Below are positions 26,215-35,006 of a stretch of 64,000 bases of DNA, one piece after another. The notes below the pieces were generated by a model. The model was not told where the DNA came from. It worked only from the letters and a program-made list of their open reading frames with translations, and ran no database searches. The DNA lies in NCBI RefSeq assembly GCF_012935695.1, contig NZ_CP052859.1, forward strand, positions 1,033,001-1,097,000, written 5' to 3'. Every line of letters begins with the position of its first letter. Within the stretch, counting starts at the first letter, position 1. The position numbers and the translations under genes were made by a program. The DNA is from Pseudomonas sp. ADAK18. GTDB taxonomy: Bacteria > Pseudomonadota > Gammaproteobacteria > Pseudomonadales > Pseudomonadaceae.

Positions 26215-27162
26215 ATGGACTTGTGCGTCATGAGCATCAATCTTCCACTACCACTGCTGGGTGAAATGGCGATCTTCGTCAAAGTGGTGGAGACCGGCAG
26301 CTTCTCCGAAGCGGCGCGGCAACTGGGGGCTTCGCCGTCATCGGTGAGTCGCAGTATCTCGCGTCTGGAAAAGTCCCTGGCGATTCGTCTGTTGCAGCGC
26401 ACGACCCGTAAGTTACGTCTCAGCGAGGGCGGCGAAGAAGTATTCAAGCGCTGCCAGGAGATGGTCAGCGCCGCGCGTTCGGTGATGGAGATCAGCGGCC
26501 AGTACACCCATGAAGCCGAGGGGTTGGTGCGGGTCAGTGTGCCCAAGGCGGTCGGGCGGTTTGTGGTGCACCCGCATATGCCTGAGTTTTTGCGGCGCTA
26601 TCCCAAGGTCGATGTGCAGTTGATCCTTGAAGACCGGCACGTGGATCTGATTGATGACAACGTCGACCTGAGCATTCGCATCACCGACAGCCCGCCGCCG
26701 GGGTTGGTGGGGCGGCAGTTGTTGCCTATCGAGCACCTGGTCTGTGCCACGCCGCAGTATCTGGCCGAGCATGGCACGCCGAGTCATCCCCATGATTTGC
26801 TGGAGCACAGCTGTATCTATCTGGGGGAAACCACGGGGGATGCGCGTTGGAAATTCCGCCAGGGCAGCAAGGCGGTAACAGTCGGTGTGAGCGGGCGATA
26901 TGCGGCCAATCACACGGGTGTGCGGCTGGATGCGGTGTTGCAGCATGTGGGAATTGGCAGCTTGCCGTATTTCACGGCGCGCCATGCACTGGAGGAGGGA
27001 GCGTTGGTGCAGGTGTTGCCGGCGTGGGACTTTATTGCGTCCTACCACGGTGATGCATGGTTGCTGCACTCGCCCACGCGTTATCTGCCGCCGAAGTTGC
27101 GGGTGTTTATTGATTATCTGGTGGAGTGCATGGCGCGGGAGCCTACGTTGCGCAGGCGATAG
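26215..27162 (+). CDS. LysR-family transcriptional regulator
   Basis: A LysR protein of about 315 residues with a winged helix (EMAIFVKVVETGSFSEAARQ, then SPSSVSRSISRLEKSL) and a periplasmic-binding-like effector domain (about 100-305). The SSVSRSISRLEKSL helix is the DhcR/CrgA-like subtype. The start may be ATG 26215 or 26230; neither has a clear ribosome-binding site. It is divergent from the AlaX gene across 75 bp, so either may be its target. Confidence 0.87.
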   Translation: MDLCVMSINLPLPLLGEMAIFVKVVETGSFSEAARQLGASPSSVSRSISRLEKSLAIRLLQRTTRKLRLSEGGEEVFKRCQEMVSAARSVMEISGQYTHEAEGLVRVSVPKAVGRFVVHPHMPEFLRRYPKVDVQLILEDRHVDLIDDNVDLSIRITDSPPPGLVGRQLLPIEHLVCATPQYLAEHGTPSHPHDLLEHSCIYLGETTGDARWKFRQGSKAVTVGVSGRYAANHTGVRLDAVLQHVGIGSLPYFTARHALEEGALVQVLPAWDFIASYHGDAWLLHSPTRYLPPKLRVFIDYLVECMAREPTLRRR

Positions 27163-27180
27163 CCTGATCAGGAGGGCTGT

Positions 27181-27210
27181 TGTGGCGAGCGGACAAGCCC
27201 CCTCGCCACA
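27181..27210. repeat. REP-like hairpin
   Basis: TGTGGCGAG and CTCGCCACA form a 9-bp stem with a loop containing GACAAGCCCC, a common Pseudomonas REP variant. It lies between the convergent LysR gene and the PA2817-like gene and may terminate both. Confidence 0.65.
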
Positions 27211-27232
27211 GGTCAGCGGTCAGCCTGTCTGA

Positions 27233-27640
27233 TCAGTGTTTGCTCTGGTCGTTGGACATGGCCAACAACTGTTTTTCCTGGTTCCAGTCGAACGGTTCGT
27301 CGTTCTGTTCGGCTTCGAAGCGACGTTCTTCCAGGGCCTGGTACAGGTCCAGTTCGTCGTCCGGCATGAAGTGCAGGCAATCACCGCCGAAGAACCACAG
27401 CAGGTCACGTGGTACCAGGTGGGCAATTTGTGGGTAGCGCAGGATGACCTGGCTCATCATGTCCTGGCCCAGGTACTGGCTTTCGATCGGGTCGATGGGC
27501 AGCAGGGCGCGCAGCTCATCGAAGCGCTCCAGGAACAGGGCGTGGCTTTCCTCGGGCACCTGTTCGGCTTCGCCGACGGCAACCAGGATGCTGCGCAGGT
27601 GGTCGAGCAAGACGAGATGATCGGCAACGACGTTGGACAC
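27233..27640 (-). CDS. PA2817-like conserved protein
   Basis: A 135-residue acidic cytoplasmic protein with no signal or membrane segment. It contains FFGGDCLHFMPDDELDLYQ near residue 90. I recognise it as the small conserved protein that lies beside fadE in Pseudomonas (PA2817 in P. aeruginosa, from memory). I chose GTG 27640 because GAGG lies nine bases upstream; a TTG at 27661 would add seven residues but has no such site. Function unknown; a link to fatty-acid catabolism rests only on position. Confidence 0.72.
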   Translation of the reverse strand: MSNVVADHLVLLDHLRSILVAVGEAEQVPEESHALFLERFDELRALLPIDPIESQYLGQDMMSQVILRYPQIAHLVPRDLLWFFGGDCLHFMPDDELDLYQALEERRFEAEQNDEPFDWNQEKQLLAMSNDQSKH

Positions 27641-27662
27641 GGAATAAGTCCTCAAGAGCAAA

Positions 27663-27695
27663 ACGGGCGCGAGAGTATATAGTCCTCGCGCCCGT
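27663..27695 (-). terminator. Terminator of fadE
   Basis: ACGGGCGCGAG and CTCGCGCCCGT form a perfect 11-bp stem with an 11-base AT-rich loop. On the minus strand it is followed by TTTTG. It separates fadE from the PA2817-like gene. Confidence 0.8.
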
Positions 27696-27714
27696 ATTTA
27701 TATCACCGCAGGGA

Positions 27715-30162
27715 TCAGCGGACTTTTCCCTTGGCCTGGCTCAGTTCCTCTTTGCTGAAGTCATCCACGTCGATCACCTTGCGCCGTGCCGCTTCGGCGT
27801 CACGCAAGGTCTGCGCTTCGGCCGGTTGCAGCACGCCAGCCTGCAGCGCGGCGTCGATCGCATGTTCGCCAGCGGCAGGCTTGACCTGGCCGCTCTTGAG
27901 GCTTTCGTGGAGTTTTTTCTGCAAGGGATGGCTGTCAGCCAACAGGTCGTAGGCATGTTGCAGGGCGCCCACTGGATCGTCGGCCGATTGCGGGCGATAG
28001 CAACCCGCCAGCACGGCTTCGAGGGCTGGATCGCCTTTGGCACGGCCAATCACTGCTGCAACTTCAGCATCCAGTGCATCGGATGGGCCCTTATGACGAC
28101 GCCCGAACGGGAACACGATTACCCGCATCAAGCAGCCCAGCACTTTGTTCGGGAAGTTGGTCAGCAGTTCATCCAGCGCTCGTTCCGAATGGCCGAGGCT
28201 TTCTTCCATGGCCCAGGCAAATAGCGGCTCCAGGTGATCGGGCGAATCCAGGTCGTGATAACGCTTGAGCGCTGCCGACGCCAAGTACATATGGCTCAGC
28301 ACGTCTCCCAGGCGCGCCGACAGTCGTTCACGGCGCTTCAACTCGCCACCCAGCAGCATCATGCTCAAGTCTGCGAGCAGGGCAAATGCTGCTGCCTGAC
28401 GGTTGAGGGCGCGGAAGTAGCCTTGGCTCAAACGGTTACCTGGGGCCTTTTCGAAATGCCCCAGGCCGAGGTTCAACACCAGGGTGCTGGCGGCGTTGCT
28501 GACGGCGAAACCGATGTGTTGCAGCAGCAGCCCGTCGAACTCTTTCAGCGCCTGGTCGTGGTCTTCGCGGCCGGCCAGGGCCATTTCCTTGAGCACGAAC
28601 GGATGGCAGCGAATGGCGCCCTGGCCGAAGATCATCAGGTTACGCGAGAGGATATTCGCGCCTTCCACGGTGATGAAGATCGGCGCCCCTTGCCAACTGC
28701 GGCCCAGGTAGTTGTTGGGGCCCATGATGATGCCCTTGCCACCGTGTACGTCCATGGCGTGGCTGATGCACTCGCGACCACGCTCGGTCAGGTGGTACTT
28801 GAGGATGGCCGAGAGCACCGAGGGTTTTTCCCCAAGGTCCACGGCGTTAGCGGTGAGCATTCGTGCGCTGTCCATCAGCCAGGCGTTACCGCCGATACGG
28901 GCCAGGGCTTCCTGGATGCCTTCGAAGGCCGAGAGCGGCACGTTGAACTGCTCGCGCACCTGAGCGTATTGGCCAGTCACCAGGCTGGTGAACTTGGCGG
29001 CACCGGTGCCCACGGCGGGCAGGGAAATCGAACGGCCCACTGACAGGCAATTCATCAACATCATCCAGCCCTTGCCGAGCATTTCCTGGCCACCGATCAG
29101 GAACTCCAGGGGAATGAATACGTCTTTGCCCGAGTTCGGGCCGTTCATGAAGGCGGCGCCCAACGGTAGATGGCGACGGCCGATCTCCACGCCGGGGGTG
29201 TCGGTGGGAATCAGCGCGAGGCTGATACCCAGGTCTTCCTGATCGCCCAGCAGGTGGTCAGGGTCATGGGCCTTGAACGCCAGGCCGAGCAAGGTCGCTA
29301 CTGGGCCGAGGGTGATGTAGCGTTTTTCCCAGTTCAGGCGCAGGCCAAGGGTTTCCTTACCTTCCCATTCGCCTTTGCAGATGATGCCGGTATCGGGCAT
29401 GGAGCCGGCATCGGAGCCAGCCAACGGGCCGGTCAGGGCGAAGCATGGGATATCGTCTCCACGCGCCAGGCGGGGCAGGTAATGGTTACGTTGTTCGTCG
29501 GTGCCGTAGTGCAGCAGCAATTCGGCTGGGCCCAGGGAATTCGGGACCATCACGGTGGAGGCCAGGTCACCGCTGCGGGTGGCCAGTTTCATGGCGACTT
29601 GAGAGTGAGCGTAGGCGGAGAAGCCCTTGCCACCGAATTCCTTGGGGATGATCAGGGCGAAGAAACCGTGTTGCTTGATGTGTTCCCAGGCAGCCGGCGG
29701 CAGGTCCATGGCCTGGCCGATTTCCCAGTCTGTGACCATGGCGCAGAGTTCTTCGGTGGGGCCATCGATAAAGGCCTGCTCTTCCTCAGTCAGTTGCGCC
29801 TTGGGGTAGGCCAGCAGCTTGTCCCAGTCAGGGCGACCGCTGAACAACTCGCCGTCCCACCACACGGTGCCGGCGTCGATGGCGTCGCGTTCGGTCTCGG
29901 ACATTGGCGGCAGGACTTTCTGGAGCCAGTTGAACAGTGGCGCAGTGAAGTACTGGCGGCGTAGGTCCGGCAGCAGCAAAGGCGCGGCTACCACGGCAAT
30001 CAGTACCCAGAAGACCAGCAGCAACCAGCCCGGTGCATGGCTGAAGGCACCCATCGCCAACAGGTAGACGGCGACCACACCCAGGGCGGGCAGGGGCGCG
30101 GTGCGGCGGTGTGCCAGGTAGGCAATGCCGACCACCAGAACCAGTATCCACAACAACAGCAT
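27715..30162 (-). CDS. fadE: Acyl-CoA dehydrogenase FadE
   Basis: The 815-residue protein is of the long E. coli FadE (YafH) type, with two N-terminal membrane helices (about 1-75), an acyl-CoA dehydrogenase core (about 110-520) and the DUF1974 C-terminal extension. Core markers are PKEFGGKGFSAYAHSQ, ALTGPLAGSDAGSMPD and VHGGKGIIMGPNNYLGRSWQ. It catalyses the FAD-dependent first step of fatty-acid beta-oxidation at the inner membrane. ATG 30162 has GGAGG seven bases upstream, which decides the start over the TTG at 30168. It is divergent from the transglutaminase-like gene. Confidence 0.93.
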   Translation of the reverse strand: MLLLWILVLVVGIAYLAHRRTAPLPALGVVAVYLLAMGAFSHAPGWLLLVFWVLIAVVAAPLLLPDLRRQYFTAPLFNWLQKVLPPMSETERDAIDAGTVWWDGELFSGRPDWDKLLAYPKAQLTEEEQAFIDGPTEELCAMVTDWEIGQAMDLPPAAWEHIKQHGFFALIIPKEFGGKGFSAYAHSQVAMKLATRSGDLASTVMVPNSLGPAELLLHYGTDEQRNHYLPRLARGDDIPCFALTGPLAGSDAGSMPDTGIICKGEWEGKETLGLRLNWEKRYITLGPVATLLGLAFKAHDPDHLLGDQEDLGISLALIPTDTPGVEIGRRHLPLGAAFMNGPNSGKDVFIPLEFLIGGQEMLGKGWMMLMNCLSVGRSISLPAVGTGAAKFTSLVTGQYAQVREQFNVPLSAFEGIQEALARIGGNAWLMDSARMLTANAVDLGEKPSVLSAILKYHLTERGRECISHAMDVHGGKGIIMGPNNYLGRSWQGAPIFITVEGANILSRNLMIFGQGAIRCHPFVLKEMALAGREDHDQALKEFDGLLLQHIGFAVSNAASTLVLNLGLGHFEKAPGNRLSQGYFRALNRQAAAFALLADLSMMLLGGELKRRERLSARLGDVLSHMYLASAALKRYHDLDSPDHLEPLFAWAMEESLGHSERALDELLTNFPNKVLGCLMRVIVFPFGRRHKGPSDALDAEVAAVIGRAKGDPALEAVLAGCYRPQSADDPVGALQHAYDLLADSHPLQKKLHESLKSGQVKPAAGEHAIDAALQAGVLQPAEAQTLRDAEAARRKVIDVDDFSKEELSQAKGKVR

Positions 30163-30364
30163 ATTCAATCCTCCGTGAAACCAAGGGCAAAATCACCTCA
30201 GAGCTTAGTCGGCATCCGAAAAAGCGGGTGACGAGCGTGTTACGTGTTGTGCCGGGAAGCGCTTTTTAATCACCGGGTCTCAGGCGCCGACATTTGGCCG
30301 AATCGTCGTTATCGCTGGGGCGGGCCTGTGGTTAGACTCAGGGCTCGCCTCGGAGATTGTGCTC

Positions 30365-31024
30365 ATGGATACGTATTTGAATCCCAGCCGCTTCATCGAT
30401 AGTGACCACCCCGCGGTGGTGGAGTTCGCCGAAAAACACCGGGGTTCGAGCCCCGACCTCCGTGACCAGGCGGTCAGTCTCTATTACGCCGTGCGTGAGG
30501 CAGTGCGCTACAACCCCTACACTTTCAGCCGCGACCCGCAAACCCTGAACGGCAGCTACGCCCTGGCTGCCGGCGAGAGTTATTGCGTGCCCAAGGCGAC
30601 CTTGTTGGCCGCTTGCGCACGGCACTGCGGGATCCCGGCGCGCATTGGCCTGGCCGACGTGCGCAATCACCTCTCGACGCCACGTTTGATCGAACTGCTC
30701 AGAAGTGACGTATTTGCTATGCACGGTTACACCGAACTATATCTGGATGGCCGCTGGGTCAAAGCCACGCCAGCGTTCAACCAGCAACTGTGCGAACTGT
30801 TCGATGTGCCGCCGTTGGAGTTCGACGGTACTCACGACAGTGTTTTCCACGCCTTCAACCGCAAAGGCCAGCGGGCCATGGAGTACGTAGTGGACCATGG
30901 GCAATTTCCCGACATCCCCGAGGACTTCTTCTTCGCCCACCTGGAGAAATGTTACCCGCACCTGTTCGGCGAGCAGATGCCGAGTCTCCTGGGGGATATG
31001 CAGAGTGATTTAAGCCGCCCGTGA
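30365..31024 (+). CDS. Transglutaminase-like (papain-fold) protein
   Basis: The 219-residue cytoplasmic protein has the transglutaminase core with Cys74 (GESYCVPKATLLAA) and His120 (AMHGYTELYLDGRW). The third position, usually Asp in a WVxxDP motif, reads WVKATPAFN, so the triad may be altered. Members of this family are cysteine proteases or peptidases as often as transglutaminases. GGAG precedes ATG 30365 by about nine bases, favouring it over the GTG at 30359. Lies between fadE and a GST gene, an arrangement I recall as conserved in Pseudomonas. Confidence 0.78.
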   Translation: MDTYLNPSRFIDSDHPAVVEFAEKHRGSSPDLRDQAVSLYYAVREAVRYNPYTFSRDPQTLNGSYALAAGESYCVPKATLLAACARHCGIPARIGLADVRNHLSTPRLIELLRSDVFAMHGYTELYLDGRWVKATPAFNQQLCELFDVPPLEFDGTHDSVFHAFNRKGQRAMEYVVDHGQFPDIPEDFFFAHLEKCYPHLFGEQMPSLLGDMQSDLSRP

Positions 31025-31079
31025 ACCGGCGTATGCTGCCTCGGCATTCATCCACCATATTCATCACATCGGGGCGGTC

Positions 31080-31703
31080 ATGCTGAAGATCTGGGGTCGT
31101 AAAAATTCGTCAAACGTCAGGAAAGCACTGTGGTGCGCCGAGGAGCTCGGTCTGGACTATGAGGCAATTGATGCGGGCGGGGCTTTTGGGGTGGTCGACA
31201 CGCCGGGTTATCGGGCGTTGAACCCCAATGGCCGGGTGCCGATGATCGAGGATGGGGACTTTGTGTTGTGGGAATCCAACACCATCGTGCGCTACCTCAG
31301 TGCCAAGCATGCCCCGGACTCGGCCTGGTATCCGAAGGACCTGCAGGCCCGGGCCAACGCGGAAAAATGGATGGACTGGACCACCTCGACTTTGGCCGAC
31401 CCGTTCAGGACCGTGTTCTGGGGCGTGCTGCGTACCCCTGCAGACCAGCAAAACTGGGACAATATCCACGCCGGGCGCAAAGCCTGCATTGATGTGCTGA
31501 AAACAGTGGATCAGGCCCTGGCCACGCAACCCTATCTGTCAGGTGCCGAGATCGGCATGGGCGATATCCCTTTGGGTTGCTTTATTTACGCCTGGTTCGA
31601 AATGCCCATCGAGCGGCCGTCGATGCCTAATCTAGAGGCCTGGTATCAGCGTTTGCGCCAGCGCCCTGCCTACCAGAAAGCGGTCATGACTGCGTTGACT
31701 TAA
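31080..31703 (+). CDS. Glutathione S-transferase
   Basis: The 207-residue GST has an N-terminal thioredoxin-like domain (about 1-80) with NSSNVRKALW as the likely catalytic Ser/Asn region and the glutathione-binding segment NGRVPMIEDGDFVLWESNTI, then a helical C-terminal domain. It resembles theta/Nu-like bacterial GSTs. It conjugates or reduces electrophiles with glutathione. It starts 55 bp after the transglutaminase-like gene and is probably cotranscribed. Confidence 0.87.
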   Translation: MLKIWGRKNSSNVRKALWCAEELGLDYEAIDAGGAFGVVDTPGYRALNPNGRVPMIEDGDFVLWESNTIVRYLSAKHAPDSAWYPKDLQARANAEKWMDWTTSTLADPFRTVFWGVLRTPADQQNWDNIHAGRKACIDVLKTVDQALATQPYLSGAEIGMGDIPLGCFIYAWFEMPIERPSMPNLEAWYQRLRQRPAYQKAVMTALT

Positions 31704-31743
31704 TACTGACTATTAATACAGGTGACTGTACTTGTGCGGCGCG

Positions 31744-31762
31744 GACAAGCACCATGCTTGTC
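31744..31762. promoter_or_regulatory. Inverted repeat in the gap before the ABC exporter genes
   Basis: GACAAGCA-CCA-TGCTTGTC has perfect 8-bp arms, 77 bp before the ATPase start. The inner arms CAAGCA/TGCTTG are the same as in the palindrome at 901-916, although the spacer is 3 rather than 2. It could be an operator or an mRNA hairpin. Confidence 0.3.
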
Positions 31763-31838
31763 ATGCGCAGCCGTTGTATTCCGCGCGGTCAGCCCACATG
31801 TAACAATTCTATTCCTCTTCTTTGGTGCGTAATCCGAT

Positions 31839-32771
31839 ATGAGTTCCGCTCTGTCCATCCGGCAGCTAACCAAAACCTACGGCAACGGTTTCCAGGCCCT
31901 GAGTGGTATCGATCTGGATGTCGCCGAAGGTGATTTCTTCGCCTTGCTCGGCCCCAACGGCGCCGGAAAATCCACCACCATTGGTATCCTCTCGACCCTG
32001 GTCAACAAGACCAGCGGCACCGTGAATATCTTTGGCCATGACCTGGATAAATCCCCGGCCGCGCTCAAGCGCAGCATTGGCGTGGTGCCCCAGGAGTTCA
32101 ACTTCAACCAGTTTGAGAAGACCTTCGACATCGTTGTGACCCAGGCGGGTTACTACGGTATCCCGCCGAAGATCGCCAAGGAACGCGCCGAGCAATACCT
32201 GACCCAGTTGGGTTTGTGGGACAAGCGCGACGTGCCTTCACGCTCCTTGTCCGGTGGCATGAAACGTCGCCTGATGATCGCCCGTGCCCTGGTTCACGAG
32301 CCGCGCCTGCTGATCCTCGACGAACCGACGGCAGGGGTGGACATCGAGCTGCGCCGTTCGATGTGGACCTTCCTCACCGAGCTGAACCAGAAAGGCATCA
32401 CCATCATCCTCACCACCCACTACCTGGAAGAGGCTGAGCAGCTGTGCCGCAACATCGGCATCATCGACCATGGCACGATTGTCGAAAACACCAGCATGCG
32501 TTCGCTGCTGAGCCAGCTGCACGTCGAGACCTTCCTGCTGGACCTGAAAAACGACATGACGGTGCCACCGCAACTGATCGGCTACCCGAGCCGCCTGGTG
32601 GACAGCCATACCCTGGAAGTCCAGGTGGATAAAGCTGTAGGTATCACTGCGTTGTTCGGCCAACTGGCGACTCAAAACATTGAAGTGCTGAGCTTGCGTA
32701 ACAAAACCAATCGCCTTGAGGAGTTGTTCGTGTCCCTGGTGGAGAAAAATCTGGCGAAGGTGGCGGTATGA
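31839..32771 (+). CDS. ABC-2-type exporter ATPase (YadG-like)
   Basis: The 310-residue ATPase has Walker A GPNGAGKSTT (about 38-47), signature LSGGMKRR, Walker B LLILDEPTAGVD and the H-loop LTTHYLEEAE. The ATPase of a two-gene exporter; ABC-2 systems of this type export drugs, lipids or polysaccharides, and no substrate can be assigned. The stop overlaps the permease ATG by four bases. The order GST, ATPase, permease matches PA2813-PA2811, from memory. Confidence 0.9.
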   Translation: MSSALSIRQLTKTYGNGFQALSGIDLDVAEGDFFALLGPNGAGKSTTIGILSTLVNKTSGTVNIFGHDLDKSPAALKRSIGVVPQEFNFNQFEKTFDIVVTQAGYYGIPPKIAKERAEQYLTQLGLWDKRDVPSRSLSGGMKRRLMIARALVHEPRLLILDEPTAGVDIELRRSMWTFLTELNQKGITIILTTHYLEEAEQLCRNIGIIDHGTIVENTSMRSLLSQLHVETFLLDLKNDMTVPPQLIGYPSRLVDSHTLEVQVDKAVGITALFGQLATQNIEVLSLRNKTNRLEELFVSLVEKNLAKVAV

Positions 32772-33547
32772 GTTCTGAACTGCAACCCAACCTCGTCGCG
32801 CTGCAGACCATCGTCTATCGCGAAGTGAAGCGCTTCACCCGGATCTGGCCGCAAACCCTGCTGCCGCCGGCGATCACGATGGTTTTGTACTTCGTGATCT
32901 TCGGTAATCTGATCGGCCGGCAGATTGGCGATATGGGCGGTTTCACCTATATGGAATACATCGTGCCGGGGTTGATCATGATGTCGGTGATCACCAACTC
33001 CTACGGCAACGTGGTTTCCAGCTTCTTTGGCAGCAAGTTTCAGCGTTCCATCGAGGAATTGATGGTGTCGCCGGTATCGCCTCACACTATCCTGATCGGC
33101 TACACCTTGGGTGGCGTGCTGCGCGGGCTGATGGTGGGTGTGATCGTGACGCTGCTGTCGATGTTCTTCACTCAACTGCAGGTGCATCACCTTGGGGTGA
33201 CCATTTTGGTGGTGGTGCTGACGGCGACGATCTTTTCGTTGTTGGGTTTTATCAACGCGGTATTTGCGCGTAACTTCGACGATATTTCGATTATTCCGAC
33301 GTTTGTGCTGACGCCGTTGACGTATCTGGGTGGGGTGTTTTATTCGATCACCTTGCTGCCGCCGTTCTGGCAGACGGTGTCGTTGGCTAACCCTGTATTG
33401 CATATGGTCAACGCCTTCCGCTATGGCATCCTGGGCGTGTCGGATATCAAGATCAGCGTGGCGATCACCTTTATGCTGGTGGCGACGGTGGTGCTGTATG
33501 TCGGTTGTGCGCGGTTGCTGGTGAGCGGGCGTGGGATGCGTACGTGA
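32768..33547 (+). CDS. ABC-2-type exporter permease (YadH-like)
   Basis: The 259-residue membrane protein has six predicted helices and the ABC-2 signature region GGVFYSITLLPPFWQTVSLANPVLHMVNAFRYG split here as GGVFYSITLLPP followed by NPVLHMVNAFRYG. It overlaps the ATPase gene by four bases (ATGA). A strong terminator follows 24 bp later. Confidence 0.9.
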   Translation: MSSELQPNLVALQTIVYREVKRFTRIWPQTLLPPAITMVLYFVIFGNLIGRQIGDMGGFTYMEYIVPGLIMMSVITNSYGNVVSSFFGSKFQRSIEELMVSPVSPHTILIGYTLGGVLRGLMVGVIVTLLSMFFTQLQVHHLGVTILVVVLTATIFSLLGFINAVFARNFDDISIIPTFVLTPLTYLGGVFYSITLLPPFWQTVSLANPVLHMVNAFRYGILGVSDIKISVAITFMLVATVVLYVGCARLLVSGRGMRT

Positions 33548-33571
33548 TTGTTGGTTTTTAGAGAGTAAGAC

Positions 33572-33597
33572 GGCCTCTTGATGAGGCCTTTTTTTTG
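33572..33597 (+). terminator. Intrinsic terminator of the YadGH-like operon
   Basis: GGCCTC and GAGGCC form the stem around TTGAT, followed by eight T residues. Confidence 0.9.
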
Positions 33598-33686
33598 GGT
33601 GTACATCGATCAAATGTGGGAGTTGTCGAGCTTTAGCGAGGCTACGATGGCGGGCTGATAGCCGACTGTTTTCTGGGGCTCTGTGT

Positions 33687-34359
33687 GTATATCCGTTGCT
33701 GCGGGAATGGCTGCTGTTGGTTCCGCCCTTACGGCGGGTCACTTTTGGCAAACGCCCCAAAAGTAACCAAAAGGGCTTTGCCCCACCACTCGGTGCCTCG
33801 CCTAGGCTCGGGATGCCTGAACGTAGACATTGCTCCGTGGGCCGCCGCAATGGGCCATCCATGGTCCAGTGCGGCTAAACCGGCGTCCTGCCAGTTTACC
33901 CACGGACCAATGCCTACGTTCAGCCAGCGTGGTTTAACGGGGCGCCTAAGATCAAAAACAGAGCGAGGCGGCCTAGTAGCCGACCTAGTATCTGAAGCGT
34001 ATGCGTTTCCTCCTCACACCCTCACGTAGCAGCTGTCGAGCGCTAGCGAGGCTGCGTGCTCTTGATCTTGCAGTTGATCTGCTTTTGATTTTGATCTGAG
34101 GCGCCCCGTTAAACCACGCTGGCCGAACGTAGGTATTACGCAGTGGGTAAACCGGCAGGACGCCGGTTTAGCCGCGTTGGGCCATGGATGGCCCGTCGCG
34201 GCGGCCCACGGAGTAATGCCTGCGTTCGGGCACACCGAGCCTGAGCGAGGTGCCGAGTGGTGGGGCAAGAGCCCTTTGGTTACTTTGGGGCTTTTCCAAA
34301 GTGACCCGCCGTAAGGGCGGAACCTTAGGTTGCCGTTACCCAAAAAACGGATATGTACC
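33687..34359. repeat. Large palindromic repeat, copy 2
   Basis: Same structure as copy 1: a left arm (33687-about 33950) and an inverted right arm (about 34097-34359), with outer ends containing ATATCCGTT and AACGGATAT. The right arm is almost identical to that of copy 1, including the GTAAACCGGCAGGACGCC block. The loop keeps the same core (GAGGCGGCCTAGTAGCCGAC) but the TTGATC tandem has decayed to two separate imperfect units. It lies between a terminator and the convergent tetR gene. No gene is present in 33598-34370, apart from an orphan half REP (TGTGGGAG at about 33615). Confidence 0.85.
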
Positions 34360-34370
34360 CAAACCCCCCA

Positions 34371-34916
34371 TCACCCCCGCAACGCAACCTCAATCAACTC
34401 ATGCAACTCCCCAACCCCCAACGGCGCACTGGAAAACAGAATCCGAAACACGGTCGGTGCCACTACCAGATTCAGCAGTCGATCCAGATTGGGCAACACA
34501 TCTCCACTGTCCCGGTAGCGATCCAGGATGATCTGCAACTGCCCTCCGAGAATGTTCACGCAATACCCAGGCGTCTGTGTGGATTGCACATCGCGCATCA
34601 TATTACGCCCAGGCTCTGAACTCATTTCATCCAGATATTGCTCGGCCCAGGCGCGTATATCACCCCGCAGGCTGCCGGTGTTGACAGGCTCGCTGTCCGG
34701 CCGCATACGGGCCAGGGCCACATCGGCGAGCAGGGCGGACAAGTCACCCCAGCGGCGGTAGATCGTCGAGGGCGTCACGCCTGCGCGAGCAGCAATCATC
34801 GGCACGGTAACGCTGGAACGCTCATGAGCTTCCAACAATTCACGCACGGCAGAGTGCACTGATTCTTGTACCCGGGCACTGCGGCCTCCCGGGCGAAGGC
34901 CTTCTTTTATCGCCAT
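34371..34916 (-). CDS. TetR/AcrR-family regulator
   Basis: The 181-residue repressor has an N-terminal helix-turn-helix (VTVPMIAARAGVTPSTIYRRWGD, about 37-60) and a helical ligand domain. It is divergent from an MFS efflux gene across 90 bp that contain three related half-sites, so it probably represses that gene and itself. ATG 34916 is the best start. Confidence 0.85.
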   Translation of the reverse strand: MAIKEGLRPGGRSARVQESVHSAVRELLEAHERSSVTVPMIAARAGVTPSTIYRRWGDLSALLADVALARMRPDSEPVNTGSLRGDIRAWAEQYLDEMSSEPGRNMMRDVQSTQTPGYCVNILGGQLQIILDRYRDSGDVLPNLDRLLNLVVAPTVFRILFSSAPLGVGELHELIEVALRG

Positions 34917-34940
34917 GACCAAACCTTAACACAAAGAATT

Positions 34941-35000
34941 TGCTTTAAGCGGCAGGCAGTAGCACACTCCGCAAAAGCAAAATATTAGCTTTAGCGGAGC
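34941..35000. promoter_or_regulatory. Three related motifs between tetR and the MFS gene, candidate operators
   Basis: GCTTTAAGCGG at 34942-34952, its inverted relative CCGCAAAAGC at about 34969-34978, and GCTTTAGCGG at 34988-34997. Two of them face each other as an inverted pair, and the third overlaps the MFS ribosome-binding site. This is the arrangement expected for a TetR-controlled divergent promoter. Confidence 0.5.
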
Positions 35001-35006
35001 GTGCTC

